Shown here piece by piece: positions 32,909 through 39,717 of a DNA stretch of 64,000 bases. Position numbers and translations under genes: made by a program. How positions within the stretch are numbered: position 1 is the stretch's first letter; each line of letters opens with the position of its first letter. A model generated the notes under the pieces. It saw nothing but the letters and a program-made list of their open reading frames with translations. It had not been told where the DNA came from and ran no database searches. Source of the stretch: RI-43 sp033764725 (lineage in GTDB: Bacteria; Pseudomonadota; Alphaproteobacteria; Caulobacterales; Aquidulcibacteraceae); contig JANRIR010000080.1 of the NCBI GenBank assembly GCA_033764725.1, forward strand, positions 34,343 through 98,342. The letters are read 5' to 3'.

Positions 32909-33244
32909 ATGAAGAACGTCCAGATAATCGATGGTGCTGTGAACGGCGCCTTCAGCGTTTTTCAAGCGACAGACGAGGAATTTGCCCTCATCTTTCCAGA
33001 TGATCGGGACATCGAGTTGATCGAGGACTTAATTGATCGGCTTGGGGAAACGGCTGCGAGCTCTGTGCTGACGCCGATCTGGGATCGCCCGAGTCTAAAG
33101 CGCGATGCGATCGGCATTCACGGCACATTGTTCTACGACAATGAACACCGACGACACCACATCCCGCCGTCAAAGCGGGAGGTCGATTGGGACACGCGAT
33201 CGGTCAACCAAGCCCAGCGCGACCTGTTCGCCAAACACGCCTGA
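32909..33244 (+). CDS. Hypothetical protein in a repeat-bounded insert
   Basis: This is a 111-residue soluble protein with no signal peptide. The first half is acidic (MKNVQIIDGAVNGAFSVFQ, then EFALIFPDDRDIELIEDLIDRLGE). The second half is basic and aromatic, with KRDAIGIHGTLFYDNEHRRHHIPP and SKREVDWDTRSVNQAQRDLF. The pattern is compact and looks conserved, but I do not recognise the family. Its base composition is visibly lower in G+C than its neighbours, and it is the only gene between two 50-bp direct repeats, so recent acquisition is likely. Confidence 0.72.
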   Translation: MKNVQIIDGAVNGAFSVFQATDEEFALIFPDDRDIELIEDLIDRLGETAASSVLTPIWDRPSLKRDAIGIHGTLFYDNEHRRHHIPPSKREVDWDTRSVNQAQRDLFAKHA

Positions 33245-33344
33245 TTTGTCCACGCCGCCGCGTCTCTCAATGAGAGTACAACGGACGACACATCCGGGTT
33301 CCACACGGGATCACGTCGAGCGCAGGCAATTTCGCCGCCAATGC

Positions 33345-33394
33345 CTAGCGCGTCGGCGGTCGCCGCGCCGGCGGCGGGGCCAGGGCCTCGGCGC
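33345..33394. repeat. 50-bp direct repeat, right copy
   Basis: This is the partner of 32764-32813, 581 bp away, with two mismatches. This copy is in its native context: it is the 3' end of the minus-strand 61-codon ORF, including its stop. The two copies frame the 111-residue gene, so the insert proper is 32814-33344. Confidence 0.88.
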
Positions 33395-33530
33395 ATTCGG
33401 CCAGCATCAGCGCTTCGAGCCAGCCGGCGGCGTCGGACTGGGCGTCCCGCGCGCCGCGGCGCCCGGCCTGCTCGCGCTGCGCCCGCATCACCGCGGCCAT
33501 CGCCGGCGCGCCTAGGACCAGCAGCATCAT
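33345..33530 (-). CDS. Small hypothetical protein behind a Fur-like box
   Basis: This 61-residue protein starts with a hydrophobic stretch (MMLLVLGAPAMAAVM), then a basic and Ala-rich helix (RAQREQAGRRGARDAQ), an acidic LEALMLAECAEAL, and a Pro/Arg tail. It has no known domain. A GGGAGG ribosome site stands before the ATG at 33530, and a Fur-box-like sequence lies 47-65 bp upstream. The exact preservation of the final 15 residues in the duplicated copy at 32764-32813 supports that the frame is real. Confidence 0.55.
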   Translation of the reverse strand: MMLLVLGAPAMAAVMRAQREQAGRRGARDAQSDAAGWLEALMLAECAEALAPPPARRPPTR

Positions 33531-33576
33531 GATCGGCCTCCCTCGCGGCGTGGGCGTCGCGTGGGGATTTTATATT

Positions 33577-33595
33577 GCGATTCATTCTCATTTGC
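33577..33595 (-). promoter_or_regulatory. Fur-box-like iron-responsive operator
   Basis: Read on the minus strand the 19-mer is GCAAATGAGAATGAATCGC. It matches the classical Fur 19-mer at about 12 positions, including the core AATGAnAAT. It is an A+T-rich island in the gap between the 61-codon ORF and the DCC-family gene, so it could control either or both. Fur control is inference; the other alphaproteobacterial iron regulator, Irr, uses a different element. Confidence 0.5.
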
Positions 33596-33638
33596 AAGAT
33601 TGCGTCACATCCCCGGACCTCGTGCGGTGCGCCATTTC

Positions 33639-34001
33639 ATGCGCATGGCGAACGTGACGGTCTGGTTCGATGGCGGCTGCCCGCTGTGCCGGCGCGAGAT
33701 CGCGCTGATGCGCCGGCTCGACCGCGCCGGCGCGATCGCCTTCATCGACGTCGACGCACCGCACGCCGCCTGCCCGCTCGACCGCGCCGCCCTGCTCGCG
33801 CGCTTCCATGCGCAGGAGAAGGATGGGCCGCTCGTATCCGGCGCAGCGGCGTTCGCGGCGATGTGGCGCGCGATCCCGCTCTTGCGCCCGTTCGGGCTCA
33901 TCGCGCGCTGGGGGCCTGCCTTGTGGACGCTGGAGCGGCTCTATCGCGCGTTCCTGCGCGTGCGCCCCGCACTGCAGCGTTGGGCGGGCGCTCCGCGCTA
34001 G
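33639..34001 (+). CDS. DCC-family thiol-disulfide oxidoreductase-like protein (DUF393)
   Basis: This 120-residue protein has the YuxK/DUF393 signature at its start, VWFDGGCPLCRREIALM (DGxCxxC), followed by the helical region with FIDVDAPHAACPLD, LARFHAQEKDGPLVSGAAAF and the closing LYRAFLRVRPALQRW. The family is thioredoxin-like and of unclear physiological role. The start is placed at ATG 33639, with 33645 as the alternative. Its TAG shares the bases CTAG with the stop of the convergent alcohol dehydrogenase gene. Confidence 0.85.
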   Translation: MRMANVTVWFDGGCPLCRREIALMRRLDRAGAIAFIDVDAPHAACPLDRAALLARFHAQEKDGPLVSGAAAFAAMWRAIPLLRPFGLIARWGPALWTLERLYRAFLRVRPALQRWAGAPR

Positions 34002-35107
34002 AAGGTCACGACGCTGCGGATGCTTTCGCCCCGATGCATCAAATCGAACGCCTCATTGATGCGCTCCAGCGGCAGCGTGTGGGTGATCATCGGGTCGATG
34101 GCGATCTTCCGATCCATGTACCAATCGACGATGCGCGGCACATCCGTGCGCCCGCGCGCGCCGCCGAACGCGGTTCCCTTCCACACACGCCCGGTGACCA
34201 ATTGGAACGGGCGTGTGGCGATCTCCTGGCCGGATTCCGCCACGCCGATGATGATCGATTGGCCCCAGCCGCGATGACACGCCTCCAAAGCTTGCCGCAT
34301 CACGGAAACATTGCCTGTGCAGTCGAACGTGTAGTCCGCGCCGCCGCCGGAGAGCTCCACCAGATGGGCGACGAGATCGCCCTGCGTTTTGGTCGGATTG
34401 ACGAAATGCGTCATGCCGAAACGGCGGCCCCATTCGGCCTTCGCGTCATTGATGTCGACGCCGATGATTTTGTCGGCGCCGACAAGTTTCAAGCCCTGGA
34501 TGACATTGAGCCCGATGCCGCCAAGCCCGAACACGATGGCGTTGGCGCCGGCCTCGACCTTGGCGGTGAACAGCACCGCGCCGACGCCGGTGGTGACGCC
34601 GCAGCCGATATAGCACGCCTTGTCGAACGGCGCGTCGTCGCGGATTTTCGCCAGCGCGATTTCCGGCAGCACGGTGTAGTTCGAGACTGTCGAGCAGCCC
34701 ATATAGTGGAACACCGGCTTGCCGTTGAGCGTAAAGCGCGTCTCGCCGTCGGGCATCACGCCCTTGCCTTGCGTCGCGCGGATCGCGGTGCACAGATTTG
34801 TTTTCCGAGAGAGGCAACTTTTGCACTGCCGGCACTCCGGCGTGTAGAGCGGGATCACGTGATCGCCCGGCTTCACGCTGGTCACGCCCGGGCCAACCTC
34901 GCGCACGATCCCTGCGCCTTCATGCCCGAGGATGGAGGGAAACAGGCCCTCGCTGTCCTTGCCCGACAACGTATAGGCGTCGGTATGGCACACGCCCGTC
35001 GCCTTGATCTCGACCAGGGCCTCGAAGGCGCGCGGCGCGGCGACGTCGACTTCCACGATCTCCAAGGGCGCGTTGGGGGCGACGGCGAGCGCGGCGCGGC
35101 TTTTCAT
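33998..35107 (-). CDS. S-(hydroxymethyl)glutathione dehydrogenase / class III alcohol dehydrogenase
   Basis: This 369-residue zinc-dependent NAD enzyme oxidises the formaldehyde-glutathione adduct. The catalytic zinc site starts with GVCHTDAYTLSG, then GHEGAGIV. The structural zinc loop is CRQCKSCLSRKTNLC. The cofactor motif is GLGGIGL with GVDIND. The RATQGKGVMPDG segment is specific to class III. The ATG at 35107 is favoured because GGAG precedes it by about 6 bp. No S-formylglutathione hydrolase gene of the FrmB type is adjacent, and the divergent alpha/beta hydrolase is a different subfamily. Confidence 0.95.
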   Translation of the reverse strand: MKSRAALAVAPNAPLEIVEVDVAAPRAFEALVEIKATGVCHTDAYTLSGKDSEGLFPSILGHEGAGIVREVGPGVTSVKPGDHVIPLYTPECRQCKSCLSRKTNLCTAIRATQGKGVMPDGETRFTLNGKPVFHYMGCSTVSNYTVLPEIALAKIRDDAPFDKACYIGCGVTTGVGAVLFTAKVEAGANAIVFGLGGIGLNVIQGLKLVGADKIIGVDINDAKAEWGRRFGMTHFVNPTKTQGDLVAHLVELSGGGADYTFDCTGNVSVMRQALEACHRGWGQSIIIGVAESGQEIATRPFQLVTGRVWKGTAFGGARGRTDVPRIVDWYMDRKIAIDPMITHTLPLERINEAFDLMHRGESIRSVVTF

Positions 35108-35221
35108 GGGCATCTCCAGAGGCGGATTTCCCTTTTTGCTTAATGGCGCCCGCAAGACTTCTCCAGAAGCATGATCCTACGGGGCGCGCCCCGCGTAGGC
35201 GCTTGGCGAAGGGAGACAGGC

Positions 35222-35941
35222 ATGGCGGCATTCATTCTGGCGCACGGCGCGTGGCATGGCGCGTGGTGCTGGGATGCGCTGACGCAGGAACTGGCCGCGC
35301 GCGGCGGTCGCGGGATCGCGATCGACCTGCCGGGCCACGGCGCCAATGGCGCGCCGGGCTGGCGCTACACGTTGGAGGATTACGCGCAAGCCGTCGTCGA
35401 TGCGGTCCGCGCCCATCCCGGCGCGATCCCGGTCGGGCATTCTATGGGCGGCATCGTCATCGCGCGCGCGGCCGAGCTGGCGCCGCAGCTGATCCCAAAG
35501 CTGATTTTCTGCTGCGCCTTCATCCCGCGCCGCGGCGACTCGTTGATGAGCCTCGGCCGCGAGGCGCAGACCTCCGGCGTCCCCTCGGTGGTGATCCCCG
35601 ATCCGATCCGTGGGCTGGCGCGCATCCGCCGCGACCGCGCGCCGGCGGTGTTCTACAATGATTGCAGCGAAGCGGCGGTCGCAGCCGCACAGGCGCGCCT
35701 GCAGGATCAATCGCTGCGGCCGATGTTCGGCGGCGCGCAGATCACGCCCGCACGCTTCGGCCACGCGCGGCGCTTCTATCTCGCCTGCACCGAGGATCGC
35801 GCGATCCCCCACGCCTTTCAGCAGGCCATGCTGGCGCGCATCCCCTGCGAGGACGTTGTGACGCTGAACGCCTCGCACTCCCCGTTCGTGTCGCAGCCGG
35901 CGGCGACCGCGGACGCCTTCCTGCGTTTCGCCCGCGCCTGA
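35222..35941 (+). CDS. Alpha/beta-fold hydrolase (methylesterase/hydroxynitrile-lyase-like)
   Basis: This 239-residue hydrolase opens with FILAHGAWHGAWCWDAL, the pattern of the plant salicylate-methylesterase/hydroxynitrile lyase subgroup and its bacterial relatives. The nucleophile elbow GHSMGG has Ser74, and the triad is completed by Asp192 (CTEDRAIP) and His219 (NASHSPF). The ATG follows GAAGGGAGACAGGC. It diverges from the class III ADH gene across 114 bp. The substrate is unknown. Confidence 0.9.
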   Translation: MAAFILAHGAWHGAWCWDALTQELAARGGRGIAIDLPGHGANGAPGWRYTLEDYAQAVVDAVRAHPGAIPVGHSMGGIVIARAAELAPQLIPKLIFCCAFIPRRGDSLMSLGREAQTSGVPSVVIPDPIRGLARIRRDRAPAVFYNDCSEAAVAAAQARLQDQSLRPMFGGAQITPARFGHARRFYLACTEDRAIPHAFQQAMLARIPCEDVVTLNASHSPFVSQPAATADAFLRFARA

Positions 35942-35950
35942 GCGGGCTGG

Positions 35951-35996
35951 TGAAGCCGGGCGCCGGCCAAAACGATATTCTATGCGCCCGGCTTCA
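35951..35996 (+). repeat. 13-bp inverted repeat after the hydrolase gene
   Basis: Perfect arms TGAAGCCGGGCGC (35951-35963) and GCGCCCGGCTTCA (35984-35996) with a 20-bp centre begin ten bases after the hydrolase stop. There is no T-tract, so it may be a Rho-linked or mRNA-stabilising stem rather than a simple terminator. The remaining bases to 36078 hold nothing recognisable. Confidence 0.65.
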
Positions 35997-36078
35997 CGCG
36001 CCGCCCGGGACGAGGAATGGACGACGCCTTAGCTTCGTCAGCTATCTCGATGAGGTCAATCGAGGTTTGCTAAACCGC

Positions 36079-36705
36079 TCAGCCCGTGAAGCCCGCGGCC
36101 TTGTGGCTGCCGTCGCAGAACGGCTTGTTCTGTGAGGCCCCGCAGCGGCACAGCCAGGTTTTCGTTGTGCGCTCAACGATGCGGCCCGTGCCCGAGCAGA
36201 TTTCGAGATTGCCTTCCGCCATCAGCGGCCCGTCCTTGATCGGCGTGAACGCTACCGCGCCGTCGCGCGCCGCCAGCGCGTCGGCGGTCTTGGTCGGCGG
36301 CTCGCCGCTCGCCTGAAAGCCGGCGGCGACATGGGAGCCGTCGCAATACGGCTTACGCTTCGAGGCGCCGCAGCGGCACAGCGTTGCGCGCACGCTGGCG
36401 GTTTCGCCCGCGATCAAAATCTCGGCGTTGACGGCAAGCGGCCCGTTTTCACGGATCGTGATGAGGTTCACCGCCGGCGGCGCCTCGGCGCGGGCGCCGT
36501 CGAGGCGCTCATAAGTGATCGCGCCGGATGGGCAGCGATGCGCCACTTCGACAAGGTGGTCGACCGGAGTCGCGTCCGGGTGAATCCACGGCCCCTCCAC
36601 ATTGGCGAGGAACGTGCGCGGCGCACCGGTCACGCACTGGCGCGCATGAATGCATTTGTGGCCATCGAACCGGATGACGATCTTCTCGCCGCGAACTTCT
36701 TCCAT
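36079..36705 (-). CDS. Mono-cluster ferredoxin-like domain fused to two CDGSH domains
   Basis: This 208-residue iron-sulfur protein has three modules. The first is a divergent ferredoxin-like (Fer4_19) domain with Cys18, Cys24 and Cys58 (CIHARQC, HRCPSGAI). The two others are CDGSH iron-sulfur domains (CRCGASKRKPYCDGSH with Cys110, 112, 121 and His125; CRCGASQNKPFCDGSH with Cys186, 188, 197 and His201). CDGSH domains bind a labile 2Fe-2S cluster by three Cys and one His. A good ribosome site (AAGGAGC) precedes the start. Electron transfer or cluster delivery is likely; the partner is unknown. Confidence 0.9.
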   Translation of the reverse strand: MEEVRGEKIVIRFDGHKCIHARQCVTGAPRTFLANVEGPWIHPDATPVDHLVEVAHRCPSGAITYERLDGARAEAPPAVNLITIRENGPLAVNAEILIAGETASVRATLCRCGASKRKPYCDGSHVAAGFQASGEPPTKTADALAARDGAVAFTPIKDGPLMAEGNLEICSGTGRIVERTTKTWLCRCGASQNKPFCDGSHKAAGFTG

Positions 36706-36732
36706 TGGGGGCTCCTTTGCGGCTCGTGTTGG

Positions 36733-37137
36733 TCAAATCGAAATCACGGTGATGTTCGCAATGCCTGAACCGAGTGCGACCAGTCTTTTGTCGAGCGTCA
36801 CCAGTTCAGCTTGCATTCGCTCCGCCAGGGCCAGATAGAGGCAATCGTAAATCGGATGATTAAGCGACAGCGCCATTGAGACGGCGTGATCCACCAGCGC
36901 TGCGTCGTGCGTTCGGCGCCCCACCATAGTGCGAGCGCCGTCCAAGAGCGCACCCACGCGCTGAGGGTTGAATCGGTTTCGCCGCACAGCCTTCCAAAGC
37001 GCGTTGCCAACCTCCACGATCATGAATTCCGGCGCGATTAAGGTTCGGCCACTCAGCATGGCATCGACCGCCGGTCGATCGGCTTCCTCCAAAAGGACCG
37101 CTAGGACAACCGAGGCATCGACGGCAAGCAACGTCAC
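36733..37137 (-). CDS. vapC: PIN-domain toxin (VapC-type), second system
   Basis: This 134-residue PIN-domain RNase toxin begins LLAVDASVVLAVLLEEAD (Asp7 in the active site), continues with EFMIVEVGNALWKA (Glu in the second position) and ends with HPIYDCLYLALAERMQAELVTLDKRL, which brings the last acidic residues. The start is GTG, overlapping the antitoxin TGA by four bases (GTGA). It belongs to the FitB/VapC group and is not close in sequence to the other PIN toxin at 12750-13169. Confidence 0.9.
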   Translation of the reverse strand: MTLLAVDASVVLAVLLEEADRPAVDAMLSGRTLIAPEFMIVEVGNALWKAVRRNRFNPQRVGALLDGARTMVGRRTHDAALVDHAVSMALSLNHPIYDCLYLALAERMQAELVTLDKRLVALGSGIANITVISI

Positions 37138-37400
37138 CGGTGCGGCTCTTCATTGTCCCGATCTTCGCGGATCAACGCCACCACGTCCAACGGTTCGGTG
37201 ATGCCGCGCTCCTCACGCCAGCGCTTCGCTTCGCGGCCCAATGCGAATGCGTGTTCCAGCGCCTCGCGTTGCGAATGCGAGGCGGCTGCTTCGATAACGG
37301 CGCGCACCTTGTCCTCAAGCGTGGCGCCTTCGGCAGCGGCGGCGGCCTCAAGCCGCGCCAGCGCGCCTTCGCTGATGTTCCGCACCAAAATCTGGCCCAT
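37134..37400 (-). CDS. FitA/VapB-type ribbon-helix-helix antitoxin
   Basis: This 88-residue protein starts MGQILVRNISEGALARLEAAAAAEG, the ribbon-helix-helix DNA-binding fold of FitA-like antitoxins, followed by a helical, acidic toxin-binding tail ending EDRDNEEPHR. It is co-translated with the PIN toxin. The usual mode is autorepression by the toxin-antitoxin complex, but no obvious palindrome is visible in the 50-bp gap upstream. Confidence 0.88.
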   Translation of the reverse strand: MGQILVRNISEGALARLEAAAAAEGATLEDKVRAVIEAAASHSQREALEHAFALGREAKRWREERGITEPLDVVALIREDRDNEEPHR

Positions 37401-37450
37401 GTCCGTCTCCTGCGGCCCAGTCTAGCACGACCCGCGCAGGCCAGACAGGT

Positions 37451-38683
37451 TCAGCGTCCCGTCGGCAGGTCCTTGTAGGCGACGCCCTTGTCGACGCGCA
37501 CGTCCTGCGGCAGGCCGAGCACGCGTTCGGCGATGATGTTCTTCAAGATCTCATCGGTGCCGCCGGCGATGCGCAGGCCCGGCGCCCACATATAGGAGTT
37601 CTGGAAGATCGCTTCGCCCGGCGCGAGGTCCTGATCATTGATGATGCCGAAATGATCCTCAGCCTCGATCGCGGCGGAGGTGATGTCCTGCAGGCGATTG
37701 GCGTTGAGGATTTTGCCGATCGAGGCTTCCGGCCCCGGCGTCTGGCCTTTCGACAGCGCCGTCATCGTGCGGAAGCGGCCGAGCTTGTAGCCCTCCGCGC
37801 TGACGAACCATTCAGCGAGCTTCTGACGGAAGGCGCCGTCCTGCAGCAGCGCGCCCTTGCCGTCCGGGCTCGGCAGGCGCCGCGCCAGATCGAGCGCTTC
37901 GGCGTAGTCCGGCCCGGGCGAGCCGCCGACCGCGAGCCGCTCGTTCATCAGCGTCACGAGCGCGACGTTCCAGCCCTGTCCCGGTTCGCCGAGACGTTGG
38001 GAATCGGGAATGCGCACGTCGGTGAAATAGACCTCGTTGAAGTTCGAGCCGCCCGACATCTGGTGAATCGGGCGCACTTCGACGCCTGGGCTCTTCATGT
38101 CCAGGAAGAACATGGTGAGGCCCTTGTGCTTCTCCACGTCGGGATTGGTGCGCACCAGAAGGATGCCGAAATCGGAATAGTGCGCGCCGGAGGTCCACAC
38201 CTTCTGGCCGTTGACGATCCAATCGTCGCCGTCGCGCACGGCTTTGGTCTTGAGGCCCGCGACGTCCGATCCCGCCGACGGCTCGGAGAACAATTGGCAC
38301 CAGATTTCTTCGCCGCGCAGCGCAGGGCCGACATAGCGCTTCTTCTGCTCTTCGCTCGCGAAGGCGATCATCGTCGGGATGCACATGCCGAGGCCGATGC
38401 CGAAGGGCCCCGCGGGCGCGTCGAACTTGGATTCTTCCTGGTTGAAGATGACGTTGAAGATCGGCGGCAGCCCCTGCCCGCCATGCTCTTTCGCCCAGGT
38501 GATGCCGGCGAAGCCCGCCTCGGCCTTCTTCGCCTGATAGGCCTTGGCGGCCTGCAGGTATTCACGCCCCTCCATCTCCTGCGCGAGCGGCTTGTCGGCG
38601 CCCTTCGCCTTGACGGTCGCTTCCAGAAAGGTGCGCGCCTTGGCGCGGAAAGCGGCCTCTTCGGGGGTGTCGTTGAAGTCCAT
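37451..38683 (-). CDS. Acyl-CoA dehydrogenase family protein
   Basis: This 410-residue acyl-CoA dehydrogenase has the FAD-contact block QLFSEPSAGSDVAGL near 140, WIVNGQKVWTSGAHYSD near 165 and the closing RIAGGTDEILKNIIAERVLGLP. This is the type that pairs with a second, shorter subunit in steroid or cyclic-acid degradation. A 370-residue partner candidate lies 1 kb away at 39718-40830. The ATG at 38683 was chosen because the earlier in-frame region overlaps the divergent sirtuin and lacks family features. Confidence 0.93.
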   Translation of the reverse strand: MDFNDTPEEAAFRAKARTFLEATVKAKGADKPLAQEMEGREYLQAAKAYQAKKAEAGFAGITWAKEHGGQGLPPIFNVIFNQEESKFDAPAGPFGIGLGMCIPTMIAFASEEQKKRYVGPALRGEEIWCQLFSEPSAGSDVAGLKTKAVRDGDDWIVNGQKVWTSGAHYSDFGILLVRTNPDVEKHKGLTMFFLDMKSPGVEVRPIHQMSGGSNFNEVYFTDVRIPDSQRLGEPGQGWNVALVTLMNERLAVGGSPGPDYAEALDLARRLPSPDGKGALLQDGAFRQKLAEWFVSAEGYKLGRFRTMTALSKGQTPGPEASIGKILNANRLQDITSAAIEAEDHFGIINDQDLAPGEAIFQNSYMWAPGLRIAGGTDEILKNIIAERVLGLPQDVRVDKGVAYKDLPTGR

Positions 38684-38798
38684 CGGCTGGCTCCCTGATC
38701 TGTTGGAGACAAGGTTAGGGCGGCCGTCCGCGCCCGGCAACGGCGCCGTTGGGAGAGGCGCGCTTGTTCGCCGCGCGACGGCGCTTACGTTTGTCGTC

Positions 38799-39551
38799 AT
38801 GACAGCATCCGCCCTCGCCGCCCTCATTCGCGACGCGCGCCGCGTCGTCGCCTTTACCGGCGCAGGCATCTCTACCGAGTCCGGCATTCCCGATTTCCGC
38901 AGCCCGGGCGGGGTCTGGTCGAAAATGAAGCCCATCCAGTTCCAGGATTTCGAGGCGAGCGAAGAGGCCCGCCGCGAGGCGTGGCGGCGCGTCTATTCCG
39001 GCGCCGCCGGTTGGGTCGGCGCGCAGCCCAATGACGGGCATCGCGCGCTGGCGAAGCTGATCGAAGTCGGCAAGATGTCGGCGATCATTACGCAGAACGT
39101 CGACAATCTGCATCAGGACGGCGGCGCGCCGCCCGACAAGGTCATCGAGATTCACGGCAACGCCTCGTACGCCAAATGTCTGCGCTGCCAGCGCCGCCAT
39201 GAATTGGAGGATTTTCGCGAGGCGTTCGAAACCCGCGGGCTGACGCCACGCTGCCGCTCGTGCGGGTATTTCGTAAAAACCGCAACCATATCGTTCGGCC
39301 AGGCGATGCCGGTTGCGGAATTGGCGCGCGCCACGCAGGAATCGGAAGCGTGCGACCTGTTTCTGGCGATGGGGTCGTCCCTGGTCGTCTACCCCGCCGC
39401 CGGCCTGCCCTTGCTGGCCAAACGCAACGGCGCAAAACTCGTCATCGTCAATCGTGAGGCGACGGACATGGACGAGATCGCCGATCTGGTTCTGCACGAA
39501 GAGATCGGCCCGCTGATGCGCGCCGTCCTACCGCAAGTAACGAACGCTTGA
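38799..39551 (+). CDS. Sir2-family NAD-dependent protein deacylase
   Basis: This 250-residue sirtuin has the NAD-binding GAGIS (21-25) with GIPDFR, TQNVDNLH (98-105), the catalytic His119, and a zinc ribbon with Cys127, 130, 152 and 155 (CLRCQ, CRSC). The closing Rossmann part contains GSSLVVYPAAGLP and VNREATDMD. It removes acetyl or longer acyl groups from protein lysines. It lies, divergently from the first, between two acyl-CoA dehydrogenase genes. The ATG at 38799 is the first in the motif-bearing frame after the divergent gap. Confidence 0.94.
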   Translation: MTASALAALIRDARRVVAFTGAGISTESGIPDFRSPGGVWSKMKPIQFQDFEASEEARREAWRRVYSGAAGWVGAQPNDGHRALAKLIEVGKMSAIITQNVDNLHQDGGAPPDKVIEIHGNASYAKCLRCQRRHELEDFREAFETRGLTPRCRSCGYFVKTATISFGQAMPVAELARATQESEACDLFLAMGSSLVVYPAAGLPLLAKRNGAKLVIVNREATDMDEIADLVLHEEIGPLMRAVLPQVTNA

Positions 39552-39566
39552 GGACCCGCGCCCCCC

Positions 39567-39701
39567 CCCTCTCCCCCGGAGACGGGGGAGAGGGCTGGGG
39601 TGAGGGGGGCGGCGCAACCCTAGAAACGCACCTCGCAAAACGCCGCCGCCGTTGGCGCGCCACCCTCACCCCGGCCCTCTCCCTCCGCGGGAGGGAGAGG
39701 G
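39567..39701. repeat. 135-bp composite extragenic palindrome, variant core
   Basis: The element begins and ends with hairpins (CCCTCTCCCCCG / CGGGGGAGAGGG and CCCTCTCCCTCC / GGAGGGAGAGGG). It has GGCTGGGGTGAGGG near 39593 facing CCCTCACCCCGGCC near 39662. The design is the same as the elements at 23170 and 60716, but the hairpin sequence differs. It lies between the sirtuin gene and the convergent acyl-CoA dehydrogenase gene. Confidence 0.8.
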
Positions 39702-39717
39702 AGCGCCGCCATAGCCG

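Noticed and set aside
35222..35941. S-formylglutathione hydrolase partner of the class III alcohol dehydrogenase
   Set aside because: The sequence is of the methylesterase/hydroxynitrile-lyase subgroup, is divergently transcribed, and lacks FrmB features.
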